Assembly (NCBI GenBank): GCA_020442235.1
Contig: JAGRKQ010000086.1
Location: forward strand, 2,817 to 11,456
Direction of reading: 5' to 3'
Source of the DNA: Hyphomicrobiaceae bacterium
GTDB lineage: Bacteria; Pseudomonadota; Alphaproteobacteria; Rhizobiales; MH13
DNA length: 8,640 bases
In this document: positions 6,356 to 8,640 of the stretch, in pieces
How the letters are laid out: each line of letters starts with the position of its first letter
Position numbering within the stretch: the stretch's first letter is position 1
Notes under the pieces: generated by a model
The model's database searches: none
Seen by the model: the letters and a program-made list of their open reading frames with translations, nothing else
What the model was told of the DNA's origin: nothing
Program-made: the position numbers and the translations under genes

Positions 6356-6634
6356 CTGGCTGCCATCGGCGGTGATGCACATCGGGCCCTCGGCATCGGC
6401 CGGGGCGCTTGCCGTTTCCGGGCTCGGCTCTGCGTTCGGGTCGGCGGTCAGAACCGGGGTCGGAACCGCGATGGTGGCCTGTGCCGGCGCATAGGAGGAC
6501 GGAACCACCGTCTCGTGACGTGCCGGCACGCCGTAAAGCTCTTCGGCGTTGCGCACCGCATAGTCCTTGAAGCCGGTGCAGCCACCGAGGGCGAACAGCG
6601 AGGCCAGAAGAAGAATCGAAACGACGCGAGACAT
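6344..6634 (-). CDS. Small outer-membrane lipoprotein of unknown function
   Basis: From ATG at 6634-6632 the product has 96 residues. It has a lipoprotein signal peptide (MSRVVSILLLASLFALGGC) with lipobox LGGC and acylated C19; Thr at +2 argues for outer-membrane sorting. The mature part starts GFKDYAVRNAEELYGVP, then becomes rich in Pro, Ala, Thr and Val (about 45-85), and ends in a short two-cysteine tail, CITADGSQVPC, which could form a disulfide. An in-frame GTG at 6643 is an alternative start and would add three residues. Neither has a strong ribosome binding site. It is the only minus-strand gene, convergent with the spanin-like frame (40 nt apart) and divergent from pglC. I do not recognise the family. 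Being proline-rich and small it also resembles an o-spanin, but its orientation argues against membership of the lysis set. Confidence 0.8.
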   Translation of the reverse strand: MSRVVSILLLASLFALGGCTGFKDYAVRNAEELYGVPARHETVVPSSYAPAQATIAVPTPVLTADPNAEPSPETASAPADAEGPMCITADGSQVPC

Positions 6635-6670
6635 GATGCGCACCCGGCTTGGAACTGAAGACGGCTGCGA

Positions 6671-6692
6671 TCATCAAATATTAAGGTTAACC
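6671..6692. promoter_or_regulatory. AT-rich divergent intergenic patch with a GGTTAACC palindrome
   Basis: This is the most AT-rich short stretch in the window. It lies between the minus-strand lipoprotein and the pgl genes and probably holds one or both divergent promoters. GGTTAACC (6685-6692) is a perfect 8-bp palindrome, preceded by TTAA. I cannot place confident -35 and -10 boxes on either strand. TTAACC resembles a CtrA half-site, but the full TTAA-N7-TTAA site is absent. Confidence 0.3.
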
Positions 6693-6765
6693 GCCGGTTT
6701 CGATGGGCGCCCGTGGGGTGCATTCAACAGAACGCCGGGGGGTGAAGCCGGCGCGGGTTTCGGCT

Positions 6766-7416
6766 ATGAGAGCGGCGCGCCGGTTCCTTCGCGGCGTTCA
6801 AGGACGGAAACCCGGACCGGTGAAACGGCTGATCGACATTCTGGGAGCCTTCGTGGCGCTGGTGCTTTTTGCACCGGTGATCGCCGTTCTGGTTGTTCTG
6901 ATCCGCCGCGATCTTGGCGCGCCGGTGCTGTTTCGCCAGAAGCGGCCGGGCCTTCATGGCACCCCGTTCGAGATGATCAAGTTCCGCACCATGCGCGATG
7001 CCATCGGCGCCGATGGCGAACCCTTGCCCGATGGCGAACGGCTGACCGCGTTTGGCCGCTTCCTGCGTGCCGCAAGCCTCGATGAACTGCCCGAACTCTG
7101 GAACGTCCTGAAGGGCGAGATGAGCCTCGTCGGGCCGCGCCCGCTCTTGATGGAATATCTGCCGCTCTATTCGCCCGAACAGGCCCGCCGCCACGAGGTG
7201 CGCCCCGGCGTCACCGGCTGGGCCCAGGTCAATGGCCGCAACGCGCTGACCTGGGAGGAAAAATTCGCGCTCGATGTCTGGTATGTCGACAACCGCTCCC
7301 TTGCGCTCGATCTCAGGATCATCTGGCTGACCCTGCGCAAGGTTCTGAAGCGTGAAGGCATCAATGCCGCCGGCGAGGCGACGATGACGAAATTCACCGG
7401 GAGCGCGCCGTCATGA
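6766..7416 (+). CDS. pglC: Phosphoglycosyltransferase PglC-like (undecaprenyl-phosphate bacillosamine-phosphate transferase)
   Basis: The product is 216 residues from ATG 6766 and belongs to the monotopic bacterial sugar transferase family (PF02397). It moves a phospho-sugar from a UDP-sugar onto undecaprenyl phosphate at the inner membrane, the first step of a surface glycan or N-glycan. Seen are a basic N-terminus, a re-entrant hydrophobic helix ([20 protein letters not shown]), KFRTM, the catalytic Asp-Glu pair in [17 protein letters not shown] (codons 7081-7086), VGPRPLL and [14 protein letters not shown]. From memory the whole chain aligns closely with Campylobacter PglC, including the C-terminal TKF segment. 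The start is uncertain: ATG 6703, ATG 6766 or GTG 6820, the last giving 198 residues, nearest the family's 200. The region before 6820 uses several rare codons (AGA, TCA, ACA, GGA). It is coupled to pglD by an ATGA overlap. Confidence 0.88.
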   Translation: MRAARRFLRGVQGRKPGPVKRLIDILGAFVALVLFAPVIAVLVVLIRRDLGAPVLFRQKRPGLHGTPFEMIKFRTMRDAIGADGEPLPDGERLTAFGRFLRAASLDELPELWNVLKGEMSLVGPRPLLMEYLPLYSPEQARRHEVRPGVTGWAQVNGRNALTWEEKFALDVWYVDNRSLALDLRIIWLTLRKVLKREGINAAGEATMTKFTGSAPS

Positions 7417-8060
7417 ACGACCTTGTCGGTGTCTATGGTGCGGCCGGTTGCGGACGCGGCATCCTGCCGCTGGTGCGGGCGCAGCTCGCAGGCACGCGCA
7501 CGCGTCTCGTCTTCATCGACGATGGCGCCGCGCCGGGCACCATCAACGGTCATGAGGTTCTGGGCTGGCAGGATTTTCTCGCCCTTGAGGCCGGCCGGCG
7601 CTTTGCCTGCCTCGCCATCGCCAATTCGCGCGTGCGCGAAACGCTGGCTGCCCGATGCGCCGAGGCCGGCGTTGCGCTCTTTACGGCCCATGCCGAAAAT
7701 GCCGTCGTCATGGACGATGTCGTCATCGCCGAAGGGGCCTGCCTGTCGCCCTTCGTCACGCTGACCTCCAACATCCGCATCGGCCGGTGCTTTCACGCCA
7801 ATCTCTATTCCTATGTCGAGCATGACTGCGTCATCGGCGATTTCGTCACCTTCGCGCCCGGCGCCAAGGTCAATGGCAATGTGGTGATCGAGGATCACGC
7901 CTATATCGGTTCCGGCGCGGTGATCCGGCAGGGCCGTCCCGGCGCGCCGCTGGTCATCGGCAGGGGTGCCACGGTCGGGATGGGGGCGGTCGTCACAAGG
8001 GATGTGCCGCCCGGCGTCACCGTCGTCGGCAATCCGGCAAAACCCCTGATCAAGGATTGA
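7413..8060 (+). CDS. pglD: Sugar N-acetyltransferase, NeuD/PglD-like
   Basis: The 215-residue product has an N-terminal Rossmann-like domain (VGVYGAAGCGRGILPLV, then FIDDG) and a C-terminal left-handed beta-helix of hexapeptide repeats (from about residue 95: VVMDDVVIAEGACLSPFVTL onward), ending VVGNPAKPLIKD. This is the architecture of PglD/NeuD enzymes, which acetylate a UDP-4-amino sugar with acetyl-CoA. His137 in YVEHDCVIGDF corresponds to the catalytic base of PglD. GGGAG at 7399-7403, 9 nt upstream, supports the start, which overlaps the pglC stop (ATGA). The flanking PglC- and PglE-like genes make UDP-4-amino-sugar acetylation (UDP-diNAc-bacillosamine type) the best guess. The exact sugar is not proven. 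Confidence 0.87.
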   Translation: MNDLVGVYGAAGCGRGILPLVRAQLAGTRTRLVFIDDGAAPGTINGHEVLGWQDFLALEAGRRFACLAIANSRVRETLAARCAEAGVALFTAHAENAVVMDDVVIAEGACLSPFVTLTSNIRIGRCFHANLYSYVEHDCVIGDFVTFAPGAKVNGNVVIEDHAYIGSGAVIRQGRPGAPLVIGRGATVGMGAVVTRDVPPGVTVVGNPAKPLIKD

Positions 8061-8062
8061 TG

Positions 8063-8640
8063 ATGCGCATCTGGCTCTCCCGCCCGCACATGTCCGGCCA
8101 CGAGGAAAAGGCGGTGGCCGAGGCTTTCGCCTCGAACTTCATCGCTCCGCTCGGCCCGCAGCTCGATGCCTTCGAGGCCGCCGTTTCGGACTATCTCGGT
8201 GGCGGGCTCTCCTGCGTCGGTCTCTCCTCCGGTTCGGCCGCCCTGCATCTGGCGCTGCGCATTGCCGGCATCGGGGCGGGCGACGAGGTGTGGATTTCCT
8301 CCATGACCTTCGCCGGCGGCATTTTCCCGGTGCTCTATCTCGGTGCAAGGCCGCGCTTCTTCGATCTCGAGGCCGCGACCTGGACCCTTGACGTCGCCCG
8401 CCTGGCCGAGGCGATGGAAAAGGCCGCGCGCGAGAACCGGCTTCCCAAGGCGGTGATCCCGACCGATCTTTATGGCCAGAGCGTCGATCTGGAGCCACTG
8501 GAAGCGCTCTGCACCCGCCACGGCGTGGCGCTGCTTGTCGATTCGGCGGAAAGCCTCGGCGCGCTCTACAGGCAAGGCCGCAAGGCCGGCACCGGCGGCG
8601 ATGCGGCGGTCCTGTCCTTCAACGGCAACAAGATCATCAC
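8063..8640 (+). CDS. pglE: DegT/DnrJ/EryC1/StrS aminotransferase, PglE-like, runs off the window end
   Basis: The frame is open from ATG 8063 to the end of the window, giving 192 complete codons, about half of a usual 370-390-residue protein. It is a PLP-dependent sugar aminotransferase that converts a UDP-4-keto-6-deoxy sugar to the 4-amino sugar. The N-terminus MRIWLSRPHMSGHEEK matches PglE in style, followed by NFIAPLGPQ, SSGSAALHLALRIAGI, a PLP-contacting Asp in LLVDSAESLGA (codon 8540) and the Schiff-base lysine in SFNGNKIIT (codon 8630-8632). AAGGA at 8052-8056 sits 6 nt before ATG 8063, so I prefer it to ATG 8060, which overlaps the pglD stop by 1 bp. It directly follows pglD; the PglF-like dehydratase that would complete the pathway is not in view. 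Confidence 0.9.
   Translation, partial: MRIWLSRPHMSGHEEKAVAEAFASNFIAPLGPQLDAFEAAVSDYLGGGLSCVGLSSGSAALHLALRIAGIGAGDEVWISSMTFAGGIFPVLYLGARPRFFDLEAATWTLDVARLAEAMEKAARENRLPKAVIPTDLYGQSVDLEPLEALCTRHGVALLVDSAESLGALYRQGRKAGTGGDAAVLSFNGNKII

Noticed and set aside
6681..6690. TTAAGGTTAA as a full CtrA binding site
   Set aside because: The TTAA halves are separated by 2 nt instead of the 7 nt of the consensus, so only a half-site resemblance remains.

Overview
The window looks like chromosomal DNA of a GC-rich alphaproteobacterium. A Hyphomicrobiales or Stappiaceae-like host is an inference from the ccoGHIS (fixGHIS) operon style and from the codon use. No rRNA, tRNA, IS element, CRISPR array or integrase is visible. 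All genes except one small lipoprotein lie on the + strand, and no gene-free stretch exceeds about 135 bases.

Region 1 (1-4010) is the end of a cbb3-type cytochrome c oxidase maturation operon. It holds the C-terminal part of ccoG/fixG (polyferredoxin), then ccoH/fixH, ccoI/fixI (copper P1B-ATPase) and ccoS/fixS (TTG start). Together these deliver copper to, and assemble, the high-affinity terminal oxidase whose structural genes presumably lie upstream of base 1. A strong inverted repeat encloses the ccoG stop codon.

Region 2 (4116-4643) is a stand-alone CheY-like receiver protein with all phosphorylation residues but no output domain and no partner kinase in view.

Region 3 (4746-6304) is the most interesting part. 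It is a compact set of four overlapping genes resembling a phage lysis cassette with no phage structural or replication genes in view: a TIGR02594/CHAP-like cysteine peptidoglycan hydrolase with an SH3 domain and no signal peptide, an LLH-holin-like membrane protein, a small inner-membrane protein with a helical tail (i-spanin-like), and a lipoprotein in another reading frame whose signal peptide is encoded inside the i-spanin gene (Rz/Rz1-like). It may be a domesticated lysis or protein-release module (GTA, tailocin or type-10-secretion-like), but that role is inference.

Region 4 (6318-6634) is a convergent, minus-strand gene for a small lipoprotein of unknown function. A 19-bp tandem duplication covers its stop codon. 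An AT-rich stretch separates it from the next, divergent operon.

Region 5 (6766-8640, running off the end) is a pglC-pglD-pglE cluster, with a phosphoglycosyltransferase, acetyltransferase and PLP aminotransferase. Close resemblance to the Campylobacter enzymes suggests synthesis of UDP-di-N-acetylbacillosamine or a similar 4-amino sugar and its transfer to undecaprenyl phosphate, to start a surface glycan. The three genes are translationally coupled.
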